The position numbers and the translations under genes are program-made. A stretch of DNA of 64,000 nucleotides from Limnobacter thiooxidans (GTDB taxonomy: Bacteria; Pseudomonadota; Gammaproteobacteria; Burkholderiales; Burkholderiaceae_B), in NCBI RefSeq assembly GCF_036323495.1, contig NZ_AP028947.1, forward strand, positions 1,984,001 through 2,048,000, in the 5' to 3' direction. Under the pieces are notes generated by a model. The model made no database searches, was not told the origin of the DNA, and saw only the letters and a program-made list of their open reading frames with translations. Below, piece after piece: positions 16,626-27,468 of this stretch. Every line of letters begins with the position of its first letter. Position 1 is the first letter of the stretch.

Positions 16626-17338
16626 TGCCCTTTTGCCTTCAGGTATTGACTGATCGAATCGAGTACCCCTTCGAACATGGGCGTGGTCAAGCGGCCTGTC
16701 TGCGTGTTGTATCGGCTGACGTGGTAACTGTCGAACAGGCGAAACGCGCCCAGGTCATGTTCGGCCGCATGCCCGAACTTGAATGCGCTTTGTTTGAGCT
16801 GCATGGCTTTCAATACGGCCTGGTGGCCCACCAAACCCAATGCCAGCACGGCACGTGGCGGGTGCGCATTGAATTCATGGGCAATATATCCGTTGCAGGT
16901 TTTCACTTCGGCTGGTGTGGGTTTGTTCTCGGGGGGCACACATTTCACCGCATTGCTGACGCGTGCATTCACAAGCACCAGTCCATCACCCACTGCCGTG
17001 GAAACAGGTTTGCTGGCGAAACCGAATTTGTGCAAGGTGCTGTACAACAAGTCGCCGCAGAAGTCGCCCGTGAAAGGCCGGCCACTTCGATTGGCACCAT
17101 GCAGGCCGGGGGCCAGGCCAACAATCAGCAAGTCCGCATCGGCAGGGCCAAAAGGTGGCACCGGGCCATTGAAATGGTCTGGAAACTTGACCCGGTTTTG
17201 TTCATGAAATTGGGCAAGGCGCGGGCACGCTGTGCAATTCACATCAAACACCTTGGCGGGCCATTGCTGATCCATGGCAAGGGGTTGCCATCGGGATGCA
17301 GCGGAAGTGATGGCCGATTTGTCAGGCGCTTTGCTCAT
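16622..17338 (-). CDS. Uracil-DNA glycosylase, family 5 (UDGb)
   Basis: 238 residues. It removes uracil, and in this family other deaminated bases, from DNA at the start of base excision repair. The family 5 motif A is clear: [19 protein letters not shown], with no polar catalytic residue at the position used by families 1 and 4. Motif B reads [15 protein letters not shown] with the conserved His. Cys residues in CTACPRL and elsewhere could bind an iron-sulfur cluster. Its stop overlaps the uvrC start by 4 bp, so the two repair genes are probably co-expressed. Confidence 0.9.
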   Translation of the reverse strand: MSKAPDKSAITSAASRWQPLAMDQQWPAKVFDVNCTACPRLAQFHEQNRVKFPDHFNGPVPPFGPADADLLIVGLAPGLHGANRSGRPFTGDFCGDLLYSTLHKFGFASKPVSTAVGDGLVLVNARVSNAVKCVPPENKPTPAEVKTCNGYIAHEFNAHPPRAVLALGLVGHQAVLKAMQLKQSAFKFGHAAEHDLGAFRLFDSYHVSRYNTQTGRLTTPMFEGVLDSISQYLKAKGQ

Positions 17339-17389
17339 TGAGGGAGGTTCCAGATTGATTGGCCTCCATTCTAACGGTTTTGAGTACAG

Positions 17390-18055
17390 TCAGATTGCGT
17401 GTGGCGCACACAGGTCCGATTCAGGAAACAGCACACTGGCTACCCGATGCATGTGTTGCAAGGTTTGATCCTTCAATTCAGGGGAAATGAATTCGGCCGC
17501 AAAAAGCCGGCTGCCAAGATGCTCAATTGCAATGCAGCAGGCTTCAACAAGTGCTGAAGGTGGTGAATAGCCGGCAAGGCTCGCATGTTCCTGCAATAAC
17601 TGTCCCAAAGCCTGCAACATCTGCGCTCGCGGCGCATAGGCAGGTGAGTCCTCTATTCTTGCTTCACGATAAATGGCACGAACAACAGGGCCCGCATTGC
17701 ACCCCCATTCCACATAGGCCCGAAGGGCAAGGGTCAATTGCTGTTCCGGGCTGTGCGCATGGGCCACTGCATCAACAACACCCTGAAGCAAGGTGTCATT
17801 GGCTTGCCGAACCAGCAACTCCAGCACTTCTTCCTTGTTGGAAAACAGGGAATAAAAGGTAGGCCGGGAAATGCCAGAGGCCTGAATCAAATCATCCACA
17901 CGAAGCGACTTGTAATCGACATTGCCGTAAACACTGGCAGCACAATCCAGTACTTTTTGTCGACTGCGATCTCGATCCTGATCAGTCAACACAGGGCGAC
18001 CAGCCATGCGTTTGACGGGTGGAACAACATCGGATGACTTGGGCATGGTGACCAT
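17390..18055 (-). CDS. TetR family transcriptional regulator
   Basis: 221 residues (218 if the ATG at 18046 is used). The N-terminal helix-turn-helix is typical: QKVLDCAASVYGNVDYKSLRVDDLIQ followed by SGISRPTFYSLFSNKEEVL. The C-terminal half is a ligand-binding helical domain of unknown specificity. It is divergent from the GH31 lipoprotein gene. The AT-rich gap between them has an imperfect 25-bp palindrome at 18085-18109, so it probably controls itself and the neighbouring gene; that is inference from position. Confidence 0.88.
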   Translation of the reverse strand: MVTMPKSSDVVPPVKRMAGRPVLTDQDRDRSRQKVLDCAASVYGNVDYKSLRVDDLIQASGISRPTFYSLFSNKEEVLELLVRQANDTLLQGVVDAVAHAHSPEQQLTLALRAYVEWGCNAGPVVRAIYREARIEDSPAYAPRAQMLQALGQLLQEHASLAGYSPPSALVEACCIAIEHLGSRLFAAEFISPELKDQTLQHMHRVASVLFPESDLCAPHAI

Positions 18056-18084
18056 AGGTAAAATTGCACTTCTATTATTTTAAT

Positions 18085-18109
18085 ATGCTTGTTAAATTAA
18101 TACTTGCAT
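18085..18109. promoter_or_regulatory. Candidate TetR operator
   Basis: An imperfect palindrome with outer arms ATGC..GT and AC..GCAT around a 9-bp AT-rich centre, in the 79-bp gap between the divergent regulator and the GH31 gene. Size and position fit a TetR operator. Confidence 0.4.
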
Positions 18110-18134
18110 TTAAAACTACCAATCATAAAAATTG

Positions 18135-20420
18135 ATGCAAAAAATACTCCTGTCCTTGATGTACCTGATCGCAAGTGGGTTGCTGGTGTCCTGTGTAGAC
18201 TCGGACACAGAACCTGTATCGCGCGGGGTCAGCATTTCCCCCAGTGAGACTGATCCGGTTATTCAGTCAACCCGGTTTAATTACCAGGCTGAATCCACAG
18301 GTTTGCAGTTTCAGAATCAAGCCGGTCAAGTTGTGCTTGAAAGCATGCCTTTTGACCGCCAAGGCGCACCAATCGCGTTGGCAATCAATGAACCGCTAGG
18401 GTCCAACAACCTGCCTGAACTGGCCTCGTATGCCGGTATTTCCTACGAGGTGGGGGGACAGGTCAACCCGGAATGGCCAGCAGGCCCCTGGGTGGGAAAT
18501 ATATTGACGGGTGCCTCTGCTGGCCTGGTTTTTCATGCCCGCGAGTTACTGGAGGACACGCAGGCCAACGGGGTTAGAACACTCACCTACTCCACCAACG
18601 ACCCGGCAGGGCGGCGTATTCAGGTGTCTGCAAAAGCTGCGGAAATGGGTTCACAGGAAGTGTCGGTTTCGGTGGAACCCGCACTGGGAGTCAGCAGCAT
18701 AGGCCTGGCTTTCAAAATGAAAGCCGACGAGGCATTTTATGGATTTGGCGGTCGACACAATTCGCTGAATCAACGCGGCAACGATGTGATCTCATATATT
18801 CAGGCCCAAAACTTGGGTGCAGGCCCGCTGCAACCGGGTGTCAATGTGCTGCCGGGCACTCAGGGTGAAACTTACCTGTTCCCCTCCGGGCCAGATGCAG
18901 CCTATTACGTACAAGCCGGATTTGTATCCAGCAAAGGCTATTCGTTTCTACTGGACGACACACGCCTTGCGGTGTTTCGAATGGGTACACAGCGCGATGG
19001 AGGGGCTGCTGCGCAGGCTTGGCGGGTCTCGGTGGCAGGTGCCTCCACGCGTTTCCTGGTGGCCGCCGGAGATGTGAAGGAAGCCACTGCAAAGTTGTCT
19101 GGCATCAACGGCCGGCATAGAACACCGCCAGATTGGGCGCTTGGCCCAGTGATATCCCGCACCATCCGCACCTTGGGTGCACAGGCAGACAATGCAGACA
19201 CCTACATGGCGAAGGTCAACGACGACCTTGAAATGTTGCGCGTGCTGAAACTCCCGGTGCGCGGCTATGCCTTTGAAGCCTGGGACATTCTTCCCCGAGA
19301 GTTCACCCGGGAAACCATCCGCAAACTCAACAGCATGGGCCTTAAAAGCTATTTGTACATTCGCAATTATGTGGGGGTGGACATTGCCAATACCGAACGC
19401 CCGGAAACTTTCTCGCAAGCAATCCTGAACGGCTACCTTGCACGTACACCCGGTGGTTTGCCCTACTTTTTCGGCTCAACCTTCTTCGTTGGTGTGGGTG
19501 GCGTGATTGATTTTACAAACCCGAAAGCCGTGCAATGGTGGAAAGGTCGAGTCCTGGAAATGCTGGAACTTGGTGCAGATGGATTCATGCAGGACTTTGG
19601 CGAGAACGTGCTAAACAGCATGCAGTTTTCAGACGGCAGCACGGGCGTTACCCTGCACAACGCCTACCCCACCCTGTTTCACAAGGTCACGCGACAAATT
19701 CTGGATGAATACAAACTGGAGACTGGCCGCGATATTTTTTTCTACACCCGTGCCGGGTTCTCGGGTCGACACGCGCTAGGTGGCAGTTCGGCCAGTTTCG
19801 AAAACTCAAATTTCCCCGGTGATGAATCCACCGACTGGTCACGGGCTTCAGGCATTGCATCCCTGACTACAAACATGCTGAACCGTGCGGTTGGCGGCGC
19901 ATGGGGCTTTAATACCGACATTGGTGGGTACATTGACCTGATCACCCCGGTGACCAGCAAGGAACTGTTCATTCGCTGGACACAATGGGCTGCCCTGTCA
20001 CCCGTGTTCCGCGTACACAATTCGGCCAGCAAAGGTGTTCGAATGCCTTGGTCGTTTGATGATGAAACCGTGGAAATTTTCCGAACCTATGCCGCACTTC
20101 ATCAAAGGGCCACGCCCTACATTCTGAAGACCTGGCAGGCGGGACAAACCACGGGCCTACCGCCCACGCGGCCGCTTTGGCTGATGTTTCCAGACGACCC
20201 GCAAGCCGTGACACAAGACCAGATGTGGATGCTGGGTGACGATGTGCTGGTAGCACCCGTGGTGACAGAAGGCAGCACCATGAGGGAAGTTTATTTCCCT
20301 ATTGGCTGCTGGCAAGACCCTGAAAACAAAGCGGAGTACACCGGGCCGTCGACAAAATCCATATCTGCCCCTTTGAACAAACTGCCCTACTTTTTCCGAT
20401 GCGGCAGCAACCCTTTTTGA
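18135..20420 (+). CDS. Glycoside hydrolase family 31 lipoprotein
   Basis: 761 residues from the ATG at 18135; no clear ribosome-binding site is visible. The lipobox LVSC near residue 20 predicts a lipid-anchored envelope protein. The N-terminal beta-sandwich (about 40-300) includes FYGFGGRHNSLNQRG. The catalytic barrel has the nucleophile Asp in GFMQDFGEN and an acid/base candidate Asp in GDESTDWS, plus FFYTRAGFSG. The D-F-G-E and TRAGF motifs recall the sulfoquinovosidase branch of GH31 as well as alpha-glucosidases; the substrate is not decided by what I can see. The gene stops 3 bp before the convergent patatin gene ends. Confidence 0.85.
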   Translation: MQKILLSLMYLIASGLLVSCVDSDTEPVSRGVSISPSETDPVIQSTRFNYQAESTGLQFQNQAGQVVLESMPFDRQGAPIALAINEPLGSNNLPELASYAGISYEVGGQVNPEWPAGPWVGNILTGASAGLVFHARELLEDTQANGVRTLTYSTNDPAGRRIQVSAKAAEMGSQEVSVSVEPALGVSSIGLAFKMKADEAFYGFGGRHNSLNQRGNDVISYIQAQNLGAGPLQPGVNVLPGTQGETYLFPSGPDAAYYVQAGFVSSKGYSFLLDDTRLAVFRMGTQRDGGAAAQAWRVSVAGASTRFLVAAGDVKEATAKLSGINGRHRTPPDWALGPVISRTIRTLGAQADNADTYMAKVNDDLEMLRVLKLPVRGYAFEAWDILPREFTRETIRKLNSMGLKSYLYIRNYVGVDIANTERPETFSQAILNGYLARTPGGLPYFFGSTFFVGVGGVIDFTNPKAVQWWKGRVLEMLELGADGFMQDFGENVLNSMQFSDGSTGVTLHNAYPTLFHKVTRQILDEYKLETGRDIFFYTRAGFSGRHALGGSSASFENSNFPGDESTDWSRASGIASLTTNMLNRAVGGAWGFNTDIGGYIDLITPVTSKELFIRWTQWAALSPVFRVHNSASKGVRMPWSFDDETVEIFRTYAALHQRATPYILKTWQAGQTTGLPPTRPLWLMFPDDPQAVTQDQMWMLGDDVLVAPVVTEGSTMREVYFPIGCWQDPENKAEYTGPSTKSISAPLNKLPYFFRCGSNPF

Positions 20421-20423
20421 TTT

Positions 20424-21602
20424 TCACCCAGTTCGCTTGTGCTTGAAATCAAACACCTTCACCCCATCCACAGGTCGCTTCCTGTTGATCCATTCGGGCT
20501 GTGCGAGCGTGAACTGCACATCCTCCAAGCCCGACTGCCAGTGCTCATTCACCGACAAGCGTGAAAACTCGTAGTCTTTCGAATGCACTTCATATTCTTT
20601 CTGGCGGTAAATCAGGTGTGCAATCGTGATGGCGGAATCGCAACTCCAGTGTTTCAGCAACTTGAGGTCTTTGTCATCCAGCACAGTTTGATCCGGGTAC
20701 TCTCGCAGCAAGCGAGCGATGGTGTGGCGCACCTGTTGGGTTTGTTTGAACACCTTGGTGTTCAAACGGGTTCGGCTTGAATAACGAATGTCACTGATGC
20801 GCTGTGACACATCGAACAAATCCTCGGGCATCGGGCCCTCGGCACTGAACAAATCCACCTGAAAAATACACATGTCATCGCGATACTGCTCATCAATGAC
20901 ATATTGCAGAGGTGTGTTGGAAACCAGGCCGCCATCCCAATACCATTCGCCGTCAATTTCAATTGGCGGAAAACCCTCAGGCAATGAACCGCTGGCCATG
21001 ATGTGTTCTGGCCGTATCTCGATTTTTTTGGAATCAAAATAGGTGAAGTTGCCACTTTTCACATTCACTGCGCCCACGCTCAGGCGTATGTCGCCATTGT
21101 TGATCCGGTCAAAATCAATCAACTCAAGCAAAGTGTCTTTCAGTGGAGACGTGTCGTAAACACTGATTTTGTGATTGCCTGCGGGGTAAAACGGGTTGAG
21201 AAATGCCCATGGGCTGTGGGGCTTGAAAAAACCGGGAACCCCCCAAGCCGCAACCAAACCCGCATTCAGCCGGTTGTACAGCACACGCCCCTGCTCGCCG
21301 AAAGACACGTGGGGCATTTGAAGGTTGGAGGATACAAGCTCCCAAAAAGCGCGCAGTTTTTTGACGCGCTGATCAGGTGGGTTGCCTGCAATGATTGCCG
21401 AGTTGATTGAGCCGATTGATATGCCCGCGAGCCAGTCCGGGTCATACCCGGCTTCGTGAAGAGCCGCATAGGCGCCAGCCTGATACGACCCCAGGGCGCC
21501 TCCGCCCTGCAAAACCAAAACCGACTTTTCTTTCCACTCTTTGTTTGCAAGCAATAGATTTATCCCAAATTTTTTCGCGCATTGTAGAAAATGCGCATCC
21601 AC
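20424..21602 (-). CDS. Patatin-like phospholipase with DUF3734-type C-terminus
   Basis: 392 residues from the ATG at 21602, which overlaps the purL 3' end by 43 bp; a TTG at 21554 is a possible later start. The oxyanion-hole glycines ([13 protein letters not shown]), nucleophile elbow GISIG with Ser, and catalytic Asp in [11 protein letters not shown] are all present, so it is probably an active lipid acyl hydrolase. The C-terminal part ([19 protein letters not shown]) resembles the DUF3734 tail found in bacterial patatins linked with PHA metabolism. No signal peptide is visible, so it is probably cytoplasmic. The lipid substrate is unknown. Confidence 0.88.
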   Translation of the reverse strand: MDAHFLQCAKKFGINLLLANKEWKEKSVLVLQGGGALGSYQAGAYAALHEAGYDPDWLAGISIGSINSAIIAGNPPDQRVKKLRAFWELVSSNLQMPHVSFGEQGRVLYNRLNAGLVAAWGVPGFFKPHSPWAFLNPFYPAGNHKISVYDTSPLKDTLLELIDFDRINNGDIRLSVGAVNVKSGNFTYFDSKKIEIRPEHIMASGSLPEGFPPIEIDGEWYWDGGLVSNTPLQYVIDEQYRDDMCIFQVDLFSAEGPMPEDLFDVSQRISDIRYSSRTRLNTKVFKQTQQVRHTIARLLREYPDQTVLDDKDLKLLKHWSCDSAITIAHLIYRQKEYEVHSKDYEFSRLSVNEHWQSGLEDVQFTLAQPEWINRKRPVDGVKVFDFKHKRTG

Positions 21603-24600
21603 GGAGAAAACTCACCGACATCCTTCGGTGACCAGCTCATTTGCACATTGCGGAACACGCGTTCCGGGTGCGGCATCATGATGGTAAACCGACCGTCCGG
21701 TGTCGTAAACCCGGAGAGTGCTTCTGGACTTCCATTGGGGTTGAATGGGTACTGCTGCGTGGGCTGGCCTTGCGAATCGACATACTGCACAGCCACCAAA
21801 CCGGCCGCAGTCAATGCGCGGTGATCGCCTTGCCGTGAAAAGTCTGCACGGCCTTCACCGTGCGCCACCACCACGGGCACCACCGACCCTTCCATGCCTT
21901 GCAGCAAAATCGAAGGTGACTTGTTGATCTTCACATTCACCAGGCGCGCTTCATACTGCTCGCTTTCATTGCGCATCAGCTTGGGCCAGTGCGTGGCACC
22001 GGGAATCAGGTCAGCCAATGTGGCCATCATCTGGCAACCGTTGCACACACCCAGCCCGAACACATCACCCCGACCAAAAAACTCGGCAAACTGATCAGCC
22101 AGAATGCTGTTGTAGCGAATGGTTTTCGCCCAGCCCTCGCCGGCACCCAGCACGTCACCATAGCTGAAACCACCACATGCTGCCAGGCCCTGAAATTCAG
22201 CCAGCTTGCGCTTTCCAGTCAACAGGTCACTCATGTGCACGTCCACAGCCTCAAAACCTGCCAGTGTGAATGCAGCCGCCATTTCCAACTGGCCATTCAC
22301 ACCCTGTTCGCGCAGTACGGCCACACGTGGCTTCACACCTGTTGCAATGAACGGCGCTGCCGGGTTTTCAGTGATGTCAAAGGCAGGCTGCCACACCAGG
22401 CCATTGGGCAATTCAGCCGCGGCCTTGTGTTCACTTTCTGCACAGGCCGGGTTGTCGCGGCGCTTGGCGATCTGGTAGCTGGTGTCGTCCCAGATGCTTT
22501 GCAATTTGCTGCGGCTTTCCGAATAAATGCACTTGGCATCGCGGTAAAACTCGATGACATCGCGGTCGTTGGGCTTGCCAATGATGTTGCTGTACTTGCT
22601 CAAGCTGAAGTCGCGCAGCACTTGCATGGCCTCGCTTTTCTGCGCGGCAGGCACCTGCAACACCACACCCAGTTCTTCGTTGAAGAGGGCCTTCAGCGTC
22701 AATTCACCACGCTGCACACTCACCTGCTCAGGGCGAATCTTGAAGTCGCCCCAGTCGGCTGAATATGGATCAATCGTGATCAGGTCCAGGTTGATCGACA
22801 AACCGGTGCGGCTTGCGAAACTCATTTCAGCCAGCGCGGCCATCAAACCACCGTCTGAACGGTCGTGGTAAGCATGAACCAAGCCCTTCTCGCGCAGGGC
22901 GTTGATGGCGAGTGCAAAATTCTTCAGGTCTGCAGCGTCTTCCACATCAGGTGTTGCGTCGCCCAACTGGTTCGTCACCTGGGCCAGCACGCTGGCACCC
23001 ATGCGCATTTTGCCGCGCGCCAAATCGACCAGCACCAGCACTGTGTCTGCATCGGTTTTCAACACAGGGGTCAATGTGCCGCGCACATCACTAACCTTCG
23101 AAAAGGCTGTCACGATCAGGCTGACCGGTGAAGTCACTTCTTTTTGTACATCGCCTTCATTCCAGCGGGTGCGCATTGAAAGCGAATCCTTGCCTACCGG
23201 AATGCCCAGGCCCAATTGGGGGCACAAATCCATGCCAATCGCTTTGACAGTGTCAAACAGTGCCGCATCCTGGCCCGACGTGCCACAGGCCGCCATCCAG
23301 TTCGCACTCAGTTTCACGTCTTCGAGCTTTTCAATGGGGGCTGCCAACAGGTTGGTCAGGCTTTCGGCAATTGCCATGCGGCCTGAAGCGGGTGCATTCA
23401 ACACCGCCAACGGTGTGCGCTCGCCCATGGCCATCGCCTGGCCGGTATAGCCTGTGTAATCGTCCAGCGTTACGGCCACGTCAGCCACAGGCACTTGGTG
23501 CGAGCCGACCATTTGGTCGCGTGCTGTGAAGCCGCCGACCGTGCGGTCACCAATCGTGATGAGGAACCGCTTGGAAGCCACTGCAGGAAACTTCAAGACC
23601 TGCTCAATCGCCTCAGCCAATGCAGTTTGGGTCAGGTCCATTTCCGCTTTCACTGTTTCAACGCGTTTGTCGTTGCGTTCCATGCGCGGCGGCTTGCCCA
23701 ACAACACTTCCATGGGCATATCCACTGGGTTGCTGGTGCTTTCCGCATCAAGCACTTTCAACTGGCGTTCATCGGTGACCACACCCACCACGCAGAATGG
23801 ACAACGCTCGCGTTCGCACAACTGCGTGAACAGCTCAAGTGACTCGGGCGCAATGCCCATCACATAGCGTTCCTGGGATTCATTGCACCAGATTTCAGCC
23901 GGGCTCAAACCACTTTCGTCCAGGTTCACCTTGCGCAAATCAAATTCAGCGCCCTTGTTCGATGAATCAGCGAGTTCTGGGAATGCGTTGGAGATGCCAC
24001 CCGCGCCCACGTCGTGAATGCTCAAAATCGGGTTGGCTTCGCCCATTGTCCAGCAACGGTCCAGCACTTCCTGCGCACGGCGTTCCATTTCGGGGTTGGC
24101 GCGCTGCACAGAATCAAAGTCCAGCGACTCGGTGTTGGTTCCGGCATTCATGGAAGAAGCTGCGCCACCACCCATGCCAATCCGCATGCCGGGGCCACCC
24201 AGCTGAATCAGCAAACTGCCCGCTGGCAATTCGCACTTGTGCGTGTGCACCTCGCGAATATTGCCCAGGCCACCCGCGATCATGATGGGCTTGTGATAAC
24301 CATAAACCCGATCGCCAACGCGCTGCTCGAATGTACGGAAATAACCACCCAGGTTGGGGCGACCGAATTCGTTGTTGAATGCGGCCGCACCAATGGGACC
24401 ATCAATCATGATTTGTTCAGGCGTGGCAATGCGCGAAGGAATGCCAACTGGCTGTGGTGTATCTGAGCGCTGCTCAAGCGGCACCAGGGCGTCTTGCCCG
24501 CTTTCCCAGCTTTCAGTGCTTCCTTCAAACCGCAAATGGGAGGTAGTGAATCCACACAAACCGGCTTTTGGTTTTGCGCCGCGGCCAGTTGCACCTTCAT

Positions 24601-25612
24601 CACGAATTTCACCGCCTGAACCTGTGGCTGCACCGGCGTACGGCGAAATGGCCGTGGGGTGGTTGTGGGTTTCAACCTTGATCACGAAATGCGTGGTTTC
24701 CGCATGCGGACGGTACACGCCATCTGCATCAGCAAAGAAACGTTCAGCCTGGCCACCTGCAATCACCGCTGCGTTGTCGGAATACGCAACCACTGTGCCT
24801 TGCGGCGTGGTTTTGTGGGTGTTGCGGATCATTCCAAACAGGGTTTCACTTTGTGCTTCACCGTCAATGGTCCAGGTCGCATTGAAAATCTTGTGACGGC
24901 AGTGCTCACTGTTGGCCTGCGCGAACATCATCAATTCCACGTCCGTGGGGGAACGGCCCATCGTGGTGTAGGCGTCCAGCAGGTAGTCAATTTCATCGTC
25001 GCTCAAGGCCAGGCCCAATTCGCTGTTGGCTTTCACCAAGGCGTTGCGACCCCCACCAGCCTGGTTCAATTCTACAATCTGCAGGCTTTTGCCTTGCAGC
25101 GGCAGGAACAGGCTTTTGACATCAAATCCATCAGGCAGCACAGTTTCTGTCATTCGGTCGTAAAGCGCTGATTTCAAGGCCGCGAGCGCCTGCCCATCGG
25201 GCAATTTCGTTCCACCCAACAAACCCTTTTTGAAGCTCAACTGGAATTCAATGCCGCGTTCCATGCGCACCACCTGCGCAAGGCCCGCATTGTGGGCAAT
25301 GTCCGTGGCCTTGGAGGCCCATGGGCTGACTGTGCCCAAACGGGGCACCACCACGCACGCAACATCCACACGATCCAGCGCCGGGGCTGGATGACCGTAA
25401 TCCAGCAACCCTTCCATCACCAGGCGGGCTTGCCCCTCAAGTGCACCTTTGGCTGCCACGAAATGCACAAAATGCGCACGAACCGCAGACACATTGGAAT
25501 CGATCGCCTGAAGGCGCTTCAACAAGCCTTCTGAACGAAATGCAGACAGGGCGGACGCGCCATTGAAGGTGGAAACATCGAATTGATCAGCCGAAGACAG
25601 GGCAAGAGACAT
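21560..25612 (-). CDS. purL: Phosphoribosylformylglycinamidine synthase
   Basis: 1350 residues, the large single-chain form typical of Proteobacteria. It converts FGAR to FGAM with ATP and glutamine, the fourth step of purine synthesis. The FGAM synthetase part shows [21 protein letters not shown] and SIHDVGAGG. The C-terminal glutaminase has the Cys in [10 protein letters not shown] and the His/Glu pair in MPHPERVF. The start at 25612 gives the usual N-terminus, but no good ribosome-binding site is seen. The gene is divergent from nnr with 104 bp between them. Confidence 0.97.
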   Translation of the reverse strand: MSLALSSADQFDVSTFNGASALSAFRSEGLLKRLQAIDSNVSAVRAHFVHFVAAKGALEGQARLVMEGLLDYGHPAPALDRVDVACVVVPRLGTVSPWASKATDIAHNAGLAQVVRMERGIEFQLSFKKGLLGGTKLPDGQALAALKSALYDRMTETVLPDGFDVKSLFLPLQGKSLQIVELNQAGGGRNALVKANSELGLALSDDEIDYLLDAYTTMGRSPTDVELMMFAQANSEHCRHKIFNATWTIDGEAQSETLFGMIRNTHKTTPQGTVVAYSDNAAVIAGGQAERFFADADGVYRPHAETTHFVIKVETHNHPTAISPYAGAATGSGGEIRDEGATGRGAKPKAGLCGFTTSHLRFEGSTESWESGQDALVPLEQRSDTPQPVGIPSRIATPEQIMIDGPIGAAAFNNEFGRPNLGGYFRTFEQRVGDRVYGYHKPIMIAGGLGNIREVHTHKCELPAGSLLIQLGGPGMRIGMGGGAASSMNAGTNTESLDFDSVQRANPEMERRAQEVLDRCWTMGEANPILSIHDVGAGGISNAFPELADSSNKGAEFDLRKVNLDESGLSPAEIWCNESQERYVMGIAPESLELFTQLCERERCPFCVVGVVTDERQLKVLDAESTSNPVDMPMEVLLGKPPRMERNDKRVETVKAEMDLTQTALAEAIEQVLKFPAVASKRFLITIGDRTVGGFTARDQMVGSHQVPVADVAVTLDDYTGYTGQAMAMGERTPLAVLNAPASGRMAIAESLTNLLAAPIEKLEDVKLSANWMAACGTSGQDAALFDTVKAIGMDLCPQLGLGIPVGKDSLSMRTRWNEGDVQKEVTSPVSLIVTAFSKVSDVRGTLTPVLKTDADTVLVLVDLARGKMRMGASVLAQVTNQLGDATPDVEDAADLKNFALAINALREKGLVHAYHDRSDGGLMAALAEMSFASRTGLSINLDLITIDPYSADWGDFKIRPEQVSVQRGELTLKALFNEELGVVLQVPAAQKSEAMQVLRDFSLSKYSNIIGKPNDRDVIEFYRDAKCIYSESRSKLQSIWDDTSYQIAKRRDNPACAESEHKAAAELPNGLVWQPAFDITENPAAPFIATGVKPRVAVLREQGVNGQLEMAAAFTLAGFEAVDVHMSDLLTGKRKLAEFQGLAACGGFSYGDVLGAGEGWAKTIRYNSILADQFAEFFGRGDVFGLGVCNGCQMMATLADLIPGATHWPKLMRNESEQYEARLVNVKINKSPSILLQGMEGSVVPVVVAHGEGRADFSRQGDHRALTAAGLVAVQYVDSQGQPTQQYPFNPNGSPEALSGFTTPDGRFTIMMPHPERVFRNVQMSWSPKDVGEFSPWMRIFYNARKNLG

Positions 25613-25716
25613 GACAGCAGGAGGGGTGGTTGAGGTAATCTTGAATTATAAGTGCTACAGCCCGCTTGGCGGACCCAAAGCCTTGATAAACCACCTTGAA
25701 TTTCCATGGAAATTAG

Positions 25717-27468
25717 ATGCTCCCATCGACCCGCTTGCAACCTGCCTTGAACCCCGACAACCTCACCCACGCAAACTGGCAACAGCCGGGGCACGACACC
25801 CTGCCCGTGCTGTCGGTGCAGCAGGTTCGTTCGCTTGAACACGCCGCCTTTGCGCAGACCGATTCCTTTCTCTTGATGCAGGCAGCAGGCCTGCGGACAG
25901 CGCTGAAAATCGCGGATCAAATTGCACACAGTGAACCGCACAACCTGCGCTGCGTGGTACTGGCAGGCCCTGGCAACAATGGCGGCGACGCCTGCATTGT
26001 TGCCGGTGAATTGAAACGGCAAGGGCTTGAAGTGGCGCTCTACCAGGTCACAGAAGAAAAAACCGGCAGCAAAGACCGCATGCAGGCTGTGCTGTGGGCG
26101 TTGGCCCATGGTGTTCAACCTGTCGAAATTCAAGACAGTGCACAGTTGCCCGACATCAACACAAATACACTGGTGGTGGATGGCTTGCTGGGCATCGCCT
26201 GCAATCGTGCCCCCGAAGGGCTCATCAAGTCGTTGATTCGGCATGTCAACGACCGCGTGAAGCAGATCAACAGCCAAACGCGACACAAGCAGGTTAGGGT
26301 AATTGCGCTGGATTGCCCCAGCGGGGTGAACTGCGACACCGGCGATGCCCCCGGTGAAGCCATTTATGCCCACACCACATTCAGCTACTTGGCTTGCAAA
26401 CACGGTTTACTGACCGGCCAGGGCAAAACACTGACTGGCGACTTGTGGATTGACGACCTGAATTGTGGTGAGCTGCTGGATGAACTGCTCACCGGGCCGC
26501 TCACGGAGACACTTGAGCAAACAAGCAATAAGCCTGTTTTCGGGAAATCAATACTCGCTTTATCCAGAGTAGACCAATTGCAACGACTACCCCTGCGCGG
26601 TCATGAACACCACAAAGGCAGCTTCGGAAGTATTGCAGTTCTGGGCGGTCAACAGGGCATGGTCGGCGCATGTGTGTTGAGTGCGAGAACCGCACTGCAA
26701 CTGGGTTGCGGCCGTGTCGCCCTAAGTTTGCTGGGCGAGACTGACGCGCATTTGCCTGATGTTCAACAGCAAGGGCAAACCCTGTTTCTCGATCTTGTAT
26801 TTCCCGAGATCATGAACAAAGGCTTGGAAAGCAACCTGGAATTCGCTGACATCGCCACAATTGGCCCGGGCCTGGGCCAAAGCGAGGAAGCCCTTCAAAT
26901 GCTGCTGGCCGTGCTGGAACACGACAAAGGCCTGCACATGGTTTGGGACGCCGACGCACTGAATTTGCTCGCCAACAACGCCAGTTTGCGTGCACGGTTT
27001 AAACATTACCGAAGCAAACACCCCACAAGAGCGCTGGTGCTGACCCCCCACCCGCTTGAAGCCGCCCGCCTGCTTCAGAGCACAACCGAGATGGTTCAGG
27101 CTGACAGGCATGCTGCAGCACAGGCTATCTCAGAACGTTTCAACTGCACCGTGGTACTGAAAGGCCCGGGCAGCCTGATCTGCAATGGCAAAAGCATAGA
27201 AATCAACATCACCGGCGGACCCGCTTTAGGCACCGCAGGCAGCGGCGATGTACTGGCCGGCGCCATCGCAGCCCTGTTGGGCCAGGGCTTGAATGAATTT
27301 GATGCGGCTGCCTTTGGGGTTTATCTGCATGGCCTGGCTGTAGAGCCAACCCATGGGGAACAACATGGGCTGTTGATTTCACACGCCAGTGAAATTGCAG
27401 TAAGAATGAAAAACAGCTTAAACAGCCTCTTGAACCAGCTTGCCCGCCACCACAGTCAATTGCCTTGA
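25717..27468 (+). CDS. nnr: Bifunctional NAD(P)H-hydrate epimerase/dehydratase
   Basis: 583 residues. It repairs hydrated NADH and NADPH: the N-terminal YjeF domain (about 30-235) interconverts the R and S forms and has VVLAGPGNNGGDA; the C-terminal domain (about 285-575) dehydrates the S form using ADP or ATP and has the kinase-like GTAGSGDVLAGAIAALLGQG. GGAAATTAG just before the ATG can act as the ribosome-binding site. Its 3' end overlaps the convergent ABC ATPase gene by 51 bp. Confidence 0.95.
   Translation: MLPSTRLQPALNPDNLTHANWQQPGHDTLPVLSVQQVRSLEHAAFAQTDSFLLMQAAGLRTALKIADQIAHSEPHNLRCVVLAGPGNNGGDACIVAGELKRQGLEVALYQVTEEKTGSKDRMQAVLWALAHGVQPVEIQDSAQLPDINTNTLVVDGLLGIACNRAPEGLIKSLIRHVNDRVKQINSQTRHKQVRVIALDCPSGVNCDTGDAPGEAIYAHTTFSYLACKHGLLTGQGKTLTGDLWIDDLNCGELLDELLTGPLTETLEQTSNKPVFGKSILALSRVDQLQRLPLRGHEHHKGSFGSIAVLGGQQGMVGACVLSARTALQLGCGRVALSLLGETDAHLPDVQQQGQTLFLDLVFPEIMNKGLESNLEFADIATIGPGLGQSEEALQMLLAVLEHDKGLHMVWDADALNLLANNASLRARFKHYRSKHPTRALVLTPHPLEAARLLQSTTEMVQADRHAAAQAISERFNCTVVLKGPGSLICNGKSIEINITGGPALGTAGSGDVLAGAIAALLGQGLNEFDAAAFGVYLHGLAVEPTHGEQHGLLISHASEIAVRMKNSLNSLLNQLARHHSQLP

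Noticed and set aside
16394..17341. A 315-codon frame antisense to uvrC and the family 5 UDG gene
   Set aside because: It spans two genes that are both supported by full motifs.
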